A stretch of DNA of 64,000 nt, taken from contig JAMPIV010005816.1 in the NCBI GenBank assembly GCA_024509875.1, positions 329,001-393,000 on the forward strand, in the 5' to 3' direction. Positions 45,931 to 57,309 of this stretch are shown here, one piece after another. The stretch is from Oreohelix idahoensis. Taxonomy: Eukaryota > Mollusca > Gastropoda > Stylommatophora > Oreohelicidae. A model generated the notes under the pieces. It was not told the DNA's origin. It was given only the letters and a program-made list of their open reading frames with translations, and did not search any database. A program made the translations under genes and the position numbers. Numbering within the stretch: position 1 is the first letter of the stretch; each line of letters starts with the position of its first letter.

Positions 45931-48698
45931 GTAGGATCCAGGCCGTGTAAACTTTATATCTTCCCTGACCTTCTACAAGGAGTAAGAATTGTCCTCGTGT
46001 TGATGAGCCCCAAGTGAATTAAATCAGTAAAATATCACTTCAAAGCTCTGCTAAAGGAATTTTAAATGACTGAGACATATGGGTGCAGTTCAATCAAAAT
46101 GTCAGTCATCAACTATAAATTTGTATATTTACAGATAACAAATTTAATAATCAATTATAGTTAACAACTTAAAAATGAATAACGGTTTTGAGGGAAAAAT
46201 GTTAACCTTTAAAGATTCATCACAGGTGATGATCTGAATATAATGTTTTAGACATTTCTTAAAGAAAAGAGTTCACTTGGCAACTTCAAGTAGGTACTTA
46301 GTTGCTAGTAAGATATCGGTCGGTTTCTGCTCCAGCTGATGCTTGTTCTTTGCAGGTTATGGACTGGTTCTTCTCGTCACTGGTCAATTCTGGTGGCCGC
46401 AACACGCCCTTCGTAACATCGTGGTGTTATTGCAAACATGGTCCAGAGTCTGCTAAGACCTGTCTGTTGCAGGTGTCTAGCTTTGACTGAAGGCCACTTA
46501 TACCACACACTTGTTCCACAGACTAGTTCCACCAATCGGTACCACCGATTAGTATCATAAAATAAGAGAGAAACAAATACCCTCCTGAGTAATGGGTTTC
46601 CTAACACGAAAATCAGGTTTCCAACCCTTTTCATTCCACCATTCCATCTGCCTCAGAACTTTACCCGCTCTGAGCCTTAATGTTAATCCAAGTGAGCGGA
46701 AAACACATATTGCACTTATTTTGAACATGTTTACATTTTCATATGCATTGGTTGGACAGGTTAATATAATAAGTATGTACATCCTTTATATCACCATCCA
46801 CTCCCTGCTCTGTATGGAACTTGCGACTACATGTACTTTTGGTTCTCTGTGAAAAACCTGCATAAAGCAGTCACCAGCTCTTGCAGTGGTGGTTTGTGAC
46901 ACCATCATTCTATATGCTGAGGTTGCCAGTCTCGAATGACGTGGACATCTATTAACAGTTTTCACACGTTAATAATGCAAAATATGGAATTATAAAACGT
47001 ACAGACAACGTGCCCCAAACTATCTTTGGGAATACCGACTTCTGGCTCAAAGGAATAGTTAAGGCAATGCGATTAAGATGCCTCTTACACGCTGTCTGGG
47101 GTATTACCTTACAATAGACTCCCACAATGATTTAGTGTTCAGGTTTCTAGGATTCCGGGCTTTCGGCATTAATAAAGGACATTTTTATAGTTGTGTAAAT
47201 CCACAATATGCTCAAACACATTGTCCGTTCCTTTAAAGTGGAATCCTGATCCTATTACTGTCTTGTTAACGAGTTGAATTTCACAGTGTCATAAACTTAA
47301 ACGGTGCTAGATTATAAGACAGCATTCGGCCCATGCATTCAGATTGCTACTATATAATAAGGTTTCAATCAGAATTTTTTTTATTTTAACATCTCAAATG
47401 CCAAACCAATAGCGTGCAATTTGCGTATATTGATAGGGGTATCTCCCACTACCCTTTCACGGAAAGTTCCTGCGTGACACACACAATTGGGACGTTTACA
47501 AATCACTTCCCATATAAGGCATTTCGTATTCCGTTTATTATAGATCATATTTACACTCACAACTTCATAATCTCTTTCAAGATGGATTCTTTTCGTAATA
47601 ATTGCCCCCTACAACTTTGCTCGGAAATGATTATGACATTTACCCGATTTAGCCGACACTGTCAACCAACACCCTGGGCCGACAGAAAATATTATCAGTG
47701 ATAAGATACTCGATTGTGGCCAACTCAGGGTTGTTTACTTATTAATCGGGCGCTCTCATGCACTGTCTGAACGGAAATGTGTTACGCATTAGTAAACCAC
47801 ATTTCTCTCTACAGCTCCAAGGTGCCAATACGGGTTCAAACGAAAGTAATTGATTACCTTAATCAGCAAAGATGGTCGCTTTATTCCCGATATGACAAGA
47901 ATTGAGGAAAGGGAGTTTAAATAATGAGTCGAAAATACGAAATACTGTCAGAGATGGGAAAAGAAAGTGAATAGCACAAAATGAATTACAGGATGGCACA
48001 GGTAAATATGACGTTGGAGGTTATTTTGTCACAGACAGACCACGCTGGCAAAGACTAAAATGATTGCTGAACAGATACCATCTTACTGCGATTTTCATAC
48101 CTCATTTCTCCATATTTCAAAGAATTAACTGCTGTTTTTCCATTCTGTCCTTGGTTTTTTGGTAAGTTGGTTAATTGGTAATTCAGATAAACGGAGTTCT
48201 ACTGTATTGTCTGATCAGAGGTAAAGTTTCTGTAACGTTGTATTGATTTCACAAGCACCACAGTATCGTTTTCATTTTCAGGGCGCGGTTTTATGACATC
48301 CGTGGCCTCCTGTTTGTGACATTTTATGGACTTGAGGGTAAAATTTATGTTGTCTTTTAATGCCTGCAAGCAGACTGTTTGCATTTATCACACCCACCAT
48401 GAATTCACATTTCTCTCCGGAAGAGGCGTGCGGCTCCGCCCCAGCTAGTCTTATTTTATTAAGCTAACATCAAAGTATTCAAGTACTCAAGCAATTGTGT
48501 TGTCTCTAGCCTGTAGCAGTTTTTTTACATAATGAAGTTGCCACCACCTTGTAGTAGAATGCTTTAGTCATCTACAAACAGTAATTCCTTCACATAAACT
48601 GTGTGTAACGTAGCCTTATTTATACACACACATACACATACGTATTCACACTGCACAGTAACTGGGCTAATGTCACGTGTTTATCATACTTATGACTC

Positions 48699-48704
<6 letters not shown>
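45931..48704. other. about 2.8 kb with no recognised gene
   Basis: Short frames at 46302-46490, 46592-46852 and 47414-47701 show no domain, no repeat relation to other parts of the window and no splice context I can support. I see nothing that identifies a gene. Confidence 0.4.

Positions 48705-48791
<87 letters not shown>
48705..48791. repeat. (TA)n microsatellite
   Basis: About 87 bp of pure TA. The Tyr-Ile frames on both strands are repeat translation. Confidence 0.95.
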
Positions 48792-48796
<5 letters not shown>

Positions 48797-49148
48797 CATA
48801 CTGTTATGATTACAATTCATAACTATTATGTAGGTATTATAGTAAGCTCGATAGGGCTCCTTTTCTGATAATTTTGTACGGAATTACTCACTAATAAAGG
48901 AAGTGGCGTCATACCGATATGGTGTAGAAGCAGACGCGAATGTTTGAAGCAGAGGTGGGTGATCGTCTGCTAGAAGAGGTGCAGCTTGTTTTTTAATGTG
49001 AGCGGACGTATGTGTATTTTGCTCCTGCAGTCTAATGTGCCTTACCAGAATTTTACCATCACTAGGGCACCAATATACTATGCTGAGATGTTCCTAGCTT
49101 CATTGAATATCAGAAAGCACTTTTCATTATTGTGTCGAATGGATAATA
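48792..49148. other. unassigned sequence
   Basis: Flank of the Tc1 element. Nothing recognised. Confidence 0.4.
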
Positions 49149-49370
49149 TACTACTCGTCAAAAGTCAAGGGCCACTTAGAAAAACCTTGGTTGAAACCAT
49201 AAAACAAATCTGATATAAACGTAACTGGTATCAGTCAAAACGGCATTTATTGAATACCAAATTGACATGTCACGTAAAGAAATGGAAACACACATTCAAA
49301 CGCAATGAAACTGTGAAGTGTGTCACCCACTTTTCAAAGTCACACAATAGATATTGAACAAATAGACATT

Positions 49371-49385
49371 TCAAAATCGGGTATG
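49371..49385 (-). pseudogene. last codons of the Tc1 transposase
   Basis: On the minus strand this reads HTRF and a TGA stop at 49371-49373. It completes the ANGGHT end at 56291-56310, from which it is separated by the 6.9-kb insertion. Confidence 0.7.
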
Positions 49386-50140
49386 TGTTAAAGGCGTGGT
49401 TTTGCTCTATTACTTTGATATGTAGTCTTTTCATTTCAGTTCCTTGCATCGTGCCTTCGATGTTAATTACGCGAATGTGGATGTTAAAAGAATTGTCGAA
49501 TCATATTGAACTTGTAATTTCATTGACTTGATAAGTCGGTTCATTGAGTCCACAAATATTTAATCGACAGTTTACACGTTAAAACGATTCATGCATGTTG
49601 ATCATAAAAAGTACATATTATAACTTGAACATATATTGCATATATATGTAGATATCCTATCAGTCCTTGTCCAATAATCGAATTACTGTACGCAGATTGT
49701 CATAGCTGTATGCACGCGCGGTTGGGGTTTCCAACGGCCGACAGTGAGTCTATGAGTCTGGCAAAAATCAAATACTATGGACTGTAATTCATCCTTCCTT
49801 AATTTTCACTTACGTACTGACCTTTAATCATTTCAAATCTTCGTAATAACAATGGACTGACCCATGTCCGTACTTGCATAAAATATATCTGTATGGCAAT
49901 ACCATGCCCAACATTGGAAGGAAAGTCAGACGCGTCTTTACAGCTCGACGGTCAATGCAAAAAGGTCCCGTAGCTAGGTCACGGTCTGCGACCTAACAAC
50001 GCTCACGCGTCATAATTAGAGCGTGAACTTCGCGTTCAGTAGTCCCTAACTTATTAACAGTAATTTATATTAAATGCTATGACCCTAAACGTAGCACACT
50101 GCCAATCCTAGCAGACAACTGTAATATTACTCCCGTAACA
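49386..50140 (-). repeat. 3' LTR (755 bp)
   Basis: Near-identical to 55536-56290. Differences seen near 49622, 50046 and at three positions near 50093-50100. Confidence 0.95.
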
Positions 50141-51245
50141 GTTTCCTGTCCACCGGGGGAAAAAAAATCTATTAGATAGATTTTTTTAACGAAATGATAT
50201 CAATTACGCATTTCAACAAGAAAAATTTAACAAAAACCCGACATATGGCCAACGATGTTCTGTGTAGAACAGTGTCGCGGTCATGTCAACTACATACTAT
50301 TCATGTAATATAATAAATATGTTATACATATGTGTGATATTAACTAAACGAAGATGTCAATACATAATTACTTAATGAACTTAACGTCTGTCTTGAGTAA
50401 GTAATGAAGTGTCATGTCTAAAATTAATTTAACTAATTAAGATTAAACTAATTAATTATAGTTAGTGTGTTTTAAGAATGAAGTTATTGAAAATCTAATT
50501 AACAAAAATAACAGAAGAAGTCATGAGAGAAAGAAACAATGAGATATAAAAAATAAGTAAAGTAAGGACAAGAAAAGTAAAGTAGAACTTAAGTTATTGA
50601 TGTGTGTAACATTAATTATATGTGTTAAGTAGTTATAAATTAATTAACTAAACCAACTAATAGTATTTTCTCTGTCGACATAATTATCAAATATAAAGAC
50701 ACTTATACAATTCATAATTAAATCTAAGAATATTAATTAAAATTGTGTGAGATTCTTTTCTTTTATTCATTCATTTTTTTTTCATCATTAATTTCATTTT
50801 CTTATTTTTTTCTTTTCTCACTTTTCTTTTTAATTTCCATTAATTCAAATGCTAAGTTAAAATTAATTAACAATGGACATGACGATCCATCCGTAGTCCT
50901 GATCCTTGTAAATTTCCATAACGAAAAGTGTTTAAGTGTTCTGATCCGGAATGAATGTAGACCATCTGAACGTCTAATAGTTCATGTCATAAACCGAATT
51001 TAGTTCGACTGGACGTCACGTACTAATTTCGAATTGTGTCAAATAGTTTTATCTTGAATGGACACTAACCAAAGTCCCAGCGTAGCCAATAATAAAATGT
51101 CTCCTGTTTTCACAAAATTCACCGTACGCATGTCTATCATAATTATTGAATTGAAGTATATGCGACGTTTCATTCCCAGTGTGAGAGTTCAACGATAAGA
51201 TTCTGTATCTTGTTACAGGTACATTCATAAAGTTATTCGTAGAGT
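50141..51245 (-). other. 3' non-coding part of the LTR element, integrase absent
   Basis: AT-rich 1.1 kb between RNase H and the 3' LTR, where integrase would be expected. No HHCC or DDE motif is readable on the minus strand. A low-complexity plus-strand frame (50743-51003) is not a gene. Confidence 0.6.
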
Positions 51246-51755
51246 TTATAGGTCGACATCCAACGGGTTTCTGGAAAGGACATCTGCAACGATATTCTCC
51301 GAGCCGGAAATATATTCGATGGTAAAGTCAAAAGGCTGGAGGAGAATGGAGAATCTAGTTAACTTCTGGCTTTTGTGATTTGCACGACGTAGCGATGCGA
51401 CCGCCCGTTGGTCAGTTTGTATCACGAAGGGCGCACCCAAGAGAAATTTCTCTAACTTCGTAATAGCCCAGACAACCGTGGAGTATTTGGTTTCTGGTGT
51501 CTTCAATTTCCTCGAGATGTATAAAATCGGATGGAGGATGTCATTGTGGTATTGGAGCAGACAAGCGCTGATACCGTAATTACTCGCATCTGTACGAAGA
51601 ACAAACTTTTTAGAAGCATCTGGTAGTTTCAAAATAGGTGGATGCGAAAAATTATGAAGAATTTTTTAAAACATTTTGTCACAGTCATCAGTCCATGTCA
51701 CCCTTACCGGCCTGTCTTTCTTCAACAAAGATGACAAGACAGCCATGATAGATGA
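51246..51755 (-). pseudogene. gypsy pol remnant: RT connection and RNase H
   Basis: On the minus strand KKDRPVRVTWTDDCDKMF (end of RT) is followed by a TAA, then KILHNFSHPPILKLPDASKKF and the RNase H domain (51246-51632). RNase H removes the RNA strand of the hybrid. Its first Asp (LRTDASNYG), the TDQRA Asp and the final ADVLSRNP Asp are present. The helix that normally carries the catalytic Glu (usually an EKE-type motif) reads YSTVVWAITKLEKFL and lacks it. With the palm gone and this Glu missing the enzyme would not work. Confidence 0.85.
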
Positions 51756-52010
51756 CAAATAAACCTATGCTGTATTGGGCTGAGCATAGTTAATACCAAT
51801 AACGACATTACTGTTTCTTGTAGGCATGGTAAAAAACAAATAAGACAAAAATACGAAGTGTTATTGTAGATAAGACAAAACAAGTGTCACCTAATAGACA
51901 AGCCTACAAGATCTAAGTCATATAAGAATAAATGACCAATAAGGAAAAGAAATGATGACTGACTAGTGCTGAGTCATCAAAGTTGTGACGAACAGTGTTA
52001 CCGTAACCTG

Positions 52011-52790
52011 TTATATGCGTGACGCAGAATCAGGTACTAATTGTAAGTGTAGATGCTGGTGACGAAAATAGACACCGTCATCATGCCCGATAACCAAACG
52101 AGCGTCACGATTGTTACGAAATGTAACCAAAGCCTGACTATTCTGACCATCGACAGATGGTAGAAGACGAACAAACTTAACGTTTGCTGTAAAATTAAAG
52201 AAATTTCTAGTTGCCTGCCAGGTAGTATCCTGCGGCAGATTTCGCACTAACACCGTGCGAGAATACGCACATTTACCAATGTAAGTAATATCATTGTCAC
52301 GAAATGGTGGACAATGATGATATGTATTCTTTGTCAAAGAATTAACTTTCCCCCTCAACACCGACATTGTCTTTCTATTGCATGTCGTATCATCCTGACT
52401 GGACTGAGGATGATACCTATCATTACCAAAGGTATTAAGTTTCCTACATGTTGTAGACATGTCATGGCTGGGCAAAGTAAAAACGTTGCTGTCAGACGTA
52501 TTTGTCTTAACCTTCCTATCCAAGTTCCTCATAAACCTAACATTATTTTTCAACTTATTATACTTCTTAGCACTCTCCTTTTTAATGTCAACATCATCAA
52601 CAGTTTTCTTTGGATCAGTTGTATCGTTAGTATGTTGTACAATAGATCCATCATCCTCATCAGTTTCCGGGATTGTACTCAGAGTGAAGTTGGAAACTGC
52701 TGTGCCACATGTGTTCATTTTGTTGGCACGAAGTGTAGCCATCGCAACAACAGCTAAAAGATTGCAAATTTTTTTTCTCCCATTCATTAA
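52011..52790 (-). pseudogene. pol spacer region with RRM-like domain
   Basis: The 306-codon minus-strand frame (52011-52931) overlaps protease, and only its part downstream of about 52780 is likely native. Here it reads TLSTIPETDEDDGSI, a polar stretch rich in Asn, Thr and Lys, then an apparent RNA-recognition motif in the last 81 residues (52014-52256). The motif comprises TVLVRNLPQ (RNP2-like, beta1), TTWQATRNFFNF (alpha1), VKFVRLLPSVDG (beta2), SQALVTFRN (RNP1-like, beta3), RDARLVIG (alpha2) and HLHLQLVPD (beta4). It joins protease across an A8 run. An RRM is not a usual part of gypsy pol. Recognition is by eye and needs a profile test. Confidence 0.6.
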
Positions 52791-53196
52791 TTTCTTTAAG
52801 AGTGCAATCCTTACTGCCGTGGATGCGACCAACAGTAAGATCAGCTGCTGGGTTCTGCAACATGCACACCTTGACATTACCTGTAAAAAATGGTGTGTTA
52901 ACATGTACAATGGCAGTGGGGTAGTACTCAATAGTACCCCCGAAGGTCATACAACGGACATAGTCCCCTGTTGCACAGCTAGGATGTACCAAAGACTGCC
53001 GAACTCCAATGGTTGTTGATCCAGAATCTTTTAAAACTGAGACCAAAGTACCATTTACTAATCCTCTATTGAAAATCAGGGTGCCTGTGCCATCGTTCGC
53101 CGAAAGACCAACTGCTGTATGAAGGTGTCCACAATTCAGCACAGTCTCTTTGGCCTTCTGAAAAATAGCATTACAATCTTGGCAACTATTTGCCAC
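52660..53196 (-). pseudogene. gypsy aspartic protease
   Basis: Retropepsin-like. The active site is VSVLKDSGSTTIGVRQSLV (DSG rather than DTG, an accepted variant). Strands VNGTLVSVL and TAIVHVNTPFF and the terminal DLTVGRIHG (usual form D-hydrophobic-hydrophobic-G) follow in the family order. The frame starts MANSCQDCNAIF and is open to 52660, but the sequence after EINEWEKK probably belongs to the other frame, entered at a run of eight A. Gag lies upstream in a third frame. Confidence 0.8.
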
Positions 53197-53457
53197 ATTA
53201 TAATTTATAGCAAAACATGCAGCAGAGGACTGTATTGTATGATCGTTAGGTGGAACCTGAACCCTAGGGGTGATATCATTTGTAACTGCCGCCCCTGTAT
53301 TATGGTTATACTGTGAAGGTCCACGAGAATGAGATCGATTACGAGAATAATCGTTAGAATTAAGTCGTTGTCCCCTGTAATAACTGTTGTCTTGATGTCT
53401 CGAGCCATGATTATTACCATTCCAATTGTTGTTATTATTATGGTTATTTGATCTATC

Positions 53458-54616
53458 TTAATTAGCGTTATATTGCCTGTCGTTATAGCGTGACTGAGGT
53501 GAATAATTCCTATTCCGTGATCTACCTCTGTTGAATTCATTGTTATTGTTGAAATTATTATTATGTCCTTTATGAAAATTAACATTGTAATTTCCCTGGG
53601 ACCTATTTATATTTACCCTGTGAGATCGTGGTTTGTTATTGTTATTGTATGCCATATTGGACGCCACAGGTAGAGGTTCTCTTATTAACGAGTTAGAAAT
53701 GTTCGCATTCAGATGCGCAGTGCAGTAATTTAATGAAATTTTTTCTAACTCCTCAATAGTATCTGGTTTACGTTCTTGCAGATAGGCAAAGAACTGTGGG
53801 ATGACAGAGGATAACACTTTATCCCTTAGTAACAAATCAACTAACTTGTCATACGATTTGTTGACACCTGCCAGTTCAACCCATCTGTTAAAAGTATTGC
53901 GTATGTTCGCAATAAACCCTTCAAAGTCTTTAGGAGATTCAGGTAGGAGATTTTTAAATTTCAATCTACAATTTTCCTCGTCCAAATGAAACCTCCGTAA
54001 AAGTAAGGATTTAATAGCATCGTAATCATTAGCTATTGTTGGGTCAGCATTTTGAGATGCCGTCAATGGTTCCCCAACTAAAAATTCATTTAACTTAAGT
54101 ACCCATGCATCTTTAGGCAATTGATTTGATTTGCATGTCTGTTCAAATCTTGATAAAAAATGATGATAAATCATCAACATTTAAATTAAAATGGGGTAAT
54201 TTAAAGTTGTAAAAATGTTTGGTTTGGTTGGATGAAGATCCATTTTGTGCGTTATTATTTTGGGTTGCAGCAGCACCTTGTGCCTGTAATCTAGCTGCTT
54301 CCACCTTAAGACGTGTTAATTCCATCTCTTGTTCCATTTCCCGCCTTCGTTCTTCCCTTTCCTGTCTAGCAATTTCTCTTTGTCTATTTTCCTTTTCTAT
54401 TTCTTTCATCTCACGTTGTGACTCTTCATGTTTTAAAGTTGCTATCCGTTCTGCTTCTTCTTGTTTTAATATAGCTTTTCTTCTCTCTTCTTTTTCCTCC
54501 TGTTCCGCTAATTCTGCTTTATATTTAGCAAATTCTGCCAATGAGTATGCTTCTAAAGCTTCTCCCTTTTTACCAAAATCTTTCCCATTTTTAATAAAAT
54601 GATCCAAGGTAAGCAT
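53458..54616 (-). pseudogene. gypsy gag, one frameshift
   Basis: Structural protein of the particle. Start MLTLDHFIKNGKDFG at 54616. Residues about 25-110 are a highly charged coiled coil (EEKEERRKAIL, EERRREMEQEMEL). At a T6 run near 54170 the frame shifts by one, after which the capsid part (53458-54180) has LSRFEQTCKSN, WVLKLNEFLVGEP, LLRRFHLDEENCRLKFKNLL, WVELAGVNKSYDKLVDLLLR and ERKPDTIEELEK. The C-terminus is Asn/Arg-rich (RGRSRNRNYSPQSR), likely RNA binding, with no CCHC knuckle seen. Closely related in layout to the gag at 62056-63180. Confidence 0.85.
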
Positions 54617-55535
54617 CTTGCCTTTTTTCTTGTAAGTAATTACAGATCTATAATAATCAATAATAAAATCTATGTCCTTATTTGTAACAGCTCAAAATAT
54701 GAATACTCAGTATAACCAACTGTAATATTCTCTTAATAATTGTTGTAAGTTCAACAACTATTCAATATTTTATAATAATATTATAAGTAGTCAATAATCT
54801 ATATCATAAATAGTTATGATATTTACTTATTCAAGATGCTGAATTTATATCATGCACCTAATATCACTATTAAATAATTATGGGCATTATCCCTCCATAA
54901 TTACACTAATCAATTAAAGATATGTGCTAAGTCCACACTGTAGGACTATGAAAGTGTACAAAATTACTATATATATATATATATAGTTTTTTTTAATTCA
55001 ACACCTTATCCATGGTGCATTCGTAAAGACATGTAATCAGATGTAATTCTCCTGCCCAACCACCCACATTAATAACACAAACATACGGTGGAAAACAAAC
55101 ATGAAATATTAGACATACAAATAGATAGACATATCCGGGTAAGAGCAAAATGGACTTGGCACTGTTATATTAACCAACAAAGGTTATAACAAAACTTATC
55201 TTTTTGTGCTCAATTCTCGTTGCCCCGGACAATGCAAGTATGCACCGACGGTATATAGAAGTGTTGTTTGTTGCCCTTCCATCGTTTTCACAGGTTTACT
55301 TCTTGATAGATTTCATTTTGTAGAAGAGACTGGATAAACGGCTGCCGTCCTGACTTTTGGTTCGTACTCAAAGAATGATGACGTAGCTTTGACCTTAGTA
55401 ATTATGCGTGTCGCGTCATCTTTTTGCAGTCACGTGAACGTCTTTCAATAGTAAACATCTTCTGTCCGTATGAATGAGATTTTGGTCGGTTACTTCCAGA
55501 AAAATTTTACCGATCCCCAAACATTGGCGACCAGT
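54617..55535 (-). other. 5' leader of the LTR element
   Basis: About 920 bp, AT-rich, with a short (TA)n at 54969-54985 and the primer-binding-site candidate at 55515-55533. No coding. Confidence 0.6.
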
Positions 55536-56290
55536 TGTTAAAGGCGTGGTTTTGCTCTATTACTTTGATATGTAGTCTTTTCATTTCAGTTCCTTGCATC
55601 GTGCCTTCGATGTTAATTACGCGAATGTGGATGTTAAAAGAATTGTCGAATCATATTGAACTTGTAATTTCATTGACTTGATAAGTCGGTTCATTGAGTC
55701 CACAAATATTTAATCGACAGTTTACACGTTAAAACGATTCATGCATGTTGATCATAAAAAGTACATATTATGACTTGAACATATATTGCATATATATGTA
55801 GATATCCTATCAGTCCTTGTCCAATAATCGAATTACTGTACGCAGATTGTCATAGCTGTATGCACGCGCGGTTGGGGTTTCCAACGGCCGACAGTGAGTC
55901 TATGAGTCTGGCAAAAATCAAATACTATGGACTGTAATTCATCCTTCCTTAATTTTCACTTACGTACTGACCTTTAATCATTTCAAATCTTCGTAATAAC
56001 AATGGACTGACCCATGTCCGTACTTGCATAAAATATATCTGTATGGCAATACCATGCCCAACATTGGAAGGAAAGTCAGACGCGTCTTTACAGCTCGACG
56101 GTCAATGCAAAAAGGTCCCGTAGCTAGGTCACGGTCTGCGACCTAACAACGCTCACGCGTCATAATTAGAGCGTGAACTTCGCGTTCAGTAGTCGCTAAC
56201 TTATTAACAGTAATTTATATTAAATGCTATGACCCTAAACGTTGCACCATGCCAATCCTAGCAGACAACTGTAATATTACTCCCGTAACA
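55536..56290 (-). repeat. 5' LTR (755 bp)
   Basis: See the 3' LTR. It ends exactly at the Tc1 sequence GTATG. Confidence 0.95.
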
Positions 56291-57309
56291 GTATGACCAC
56301 CGTTTGCAGCAAGGCATTCAAGACAGCGTAGACGCATCGAGTCCACAAGGGTCCGAAAAATATCCCGAGGAACAGCTTGCCATTCCTGAAGCAGAAATGC
56401 AGTCAGCTGTGCAACATCGATTGGCAGGGAGTGATTTGTTGACACTCTTCGGCCAAGGACATCCCAGAGGTGCTCAATCGGAGAAATGTCAGGTGAATGA
56501 GCTGGCCACGCTATCCTGATGATCTCATGTTGCTGAATAAACTCATTCACCACACGAGCTCGATGAGGTCGAGCGTTATCATCTTGGAGGATGGCATTAC
56601 CACCTATGGCCTCCAGAGCAGGCTGAACAATTGGTCTCAAGATTTCGTTCTGGTATCTTGGGCCGGTCAAGTTGCATTGGATGATGTAGAGTGGGGTCCT
56701 GACGTGTCTGTAGAAGCCTCCCCAGACCATGACAGAACCCCTTCAATAACGATCCACCTCTCGAATTGTGTCATCAGTAAATAGCTCTCCTGGTTGTCTC
56801 CAAACTCGAATCCTGCCATCATCGAATGACACAGTGAAGCGAGATTCATCAGTGAAGAGAACTTGACTCCATTGTTGCCTTGTCCATCGGATGTGCTTGC
56901 GACACCAAGCAACACGGGCTCTGCGATGAGCAGGAGTAAGAGGGATTCTGACTGCAGGACGTCGAGCAGCCAGTCCAAATTCATGTAAACATCTGCGAAT
57001 GGTGCTTTGACTGACATTAACGTTTACAGTTTGTCTCAGCTGACATCTTAGAGTGAAACAAGTCACTGTTCAATGGCGCAGGGCTGACAACAGGAGGTAC
57101 CGGTCATCATGTCTATTGGTGCATCTAGGGCGACCTGGCCGGTGGCGATCTTCCACACTTCCTGTGGCCTGAAATCTCTCCAAAATTCTTTGGATAGTAG
57201 AGTGTGACACTGCAAGCCATCTAGCAACCTCACGGACATATAAACAACTTTCAACCCACGCTATAGCCCTCATTCTTTGTAAGGTGTCAAGACTTCTTCT
57301 CGGTGGCAT
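56291..57309 (-). pseudogene. Tc1 transposase (two in-frame stops, C-terminus displaced)
   Basis: Cut-and-paste DDE transposase. One frame from the Met at 57307-57309 (MPPRRSLD). N-terminal paired-like HTH: RMRAIAWVESC, VREVARWLAVSHSTIQRIL, then a GRPR-type hinge RPGRPRCT and a second HTH ending VSQSTIRRCLHEFGL. Catalytic residues: D in LFTDESRFTV, D in ILQDDNARPHRA, E in HSPDISPIEHLWD, the DD34E arrangement of Tc1. Two TGA stops interrupt it: one at about 57068-57070 (after LRH, probably CGA to TGA by CpG decay) and one at 56743-56745 (after VDRY). The frame runs into the LTR at 56290, and the true last codons are at 49371-49385. Length about 343 codons, full size for the family. Confidence 0.92.

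Larger units (their letters stand above)
49386..56290 (-). mobile_element. Ty3/gypsy-type LTR retrotransposon, young but internally deleted
   Basis: Two 755-bp LTRs (49386-50140 and 55536-56290) with TGTTAAAG...CGTAACA ends and a 5-bp duplication GTATG at 49381-49385 and 56291-56295. The LTRs differ at about five positions, so they are more than 99 percent identical and the insertion is recent. Minus-strand order: gag, protease, RRM-like region, then only the end of RT with RNase H. The RT palm and integrase are missing. Candidate primer-binding site beside the 5' LTR: TGGTCGCCAATGTTTGGGG, 2 nt inside, on the minus strand. A GGTGGACAGGAAAC purine-rich stretch lies beside the 3' LTR. Confidence 0.92.

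Noticed and set aside
47414..47701. A 95-codon plus-strand frame as a host exon
   Set aside because: No domain, no convincing splice sites and no neighbouring exon-like frames. Length is within chance expectation for this window.
52314..53019. Plus-strand frames of 147 and 186 codons
   Set aside because: Antisense to the gypsy protease and pol spacer, whose DSG motif and strand order identify the true coding strand.
56304..57017. Plus-strand and alternative minus-strand frames across the Tc1 gene
   Set aside because: They overlap the frame that carries the DD34E motifs and have no family resemblance of their own.
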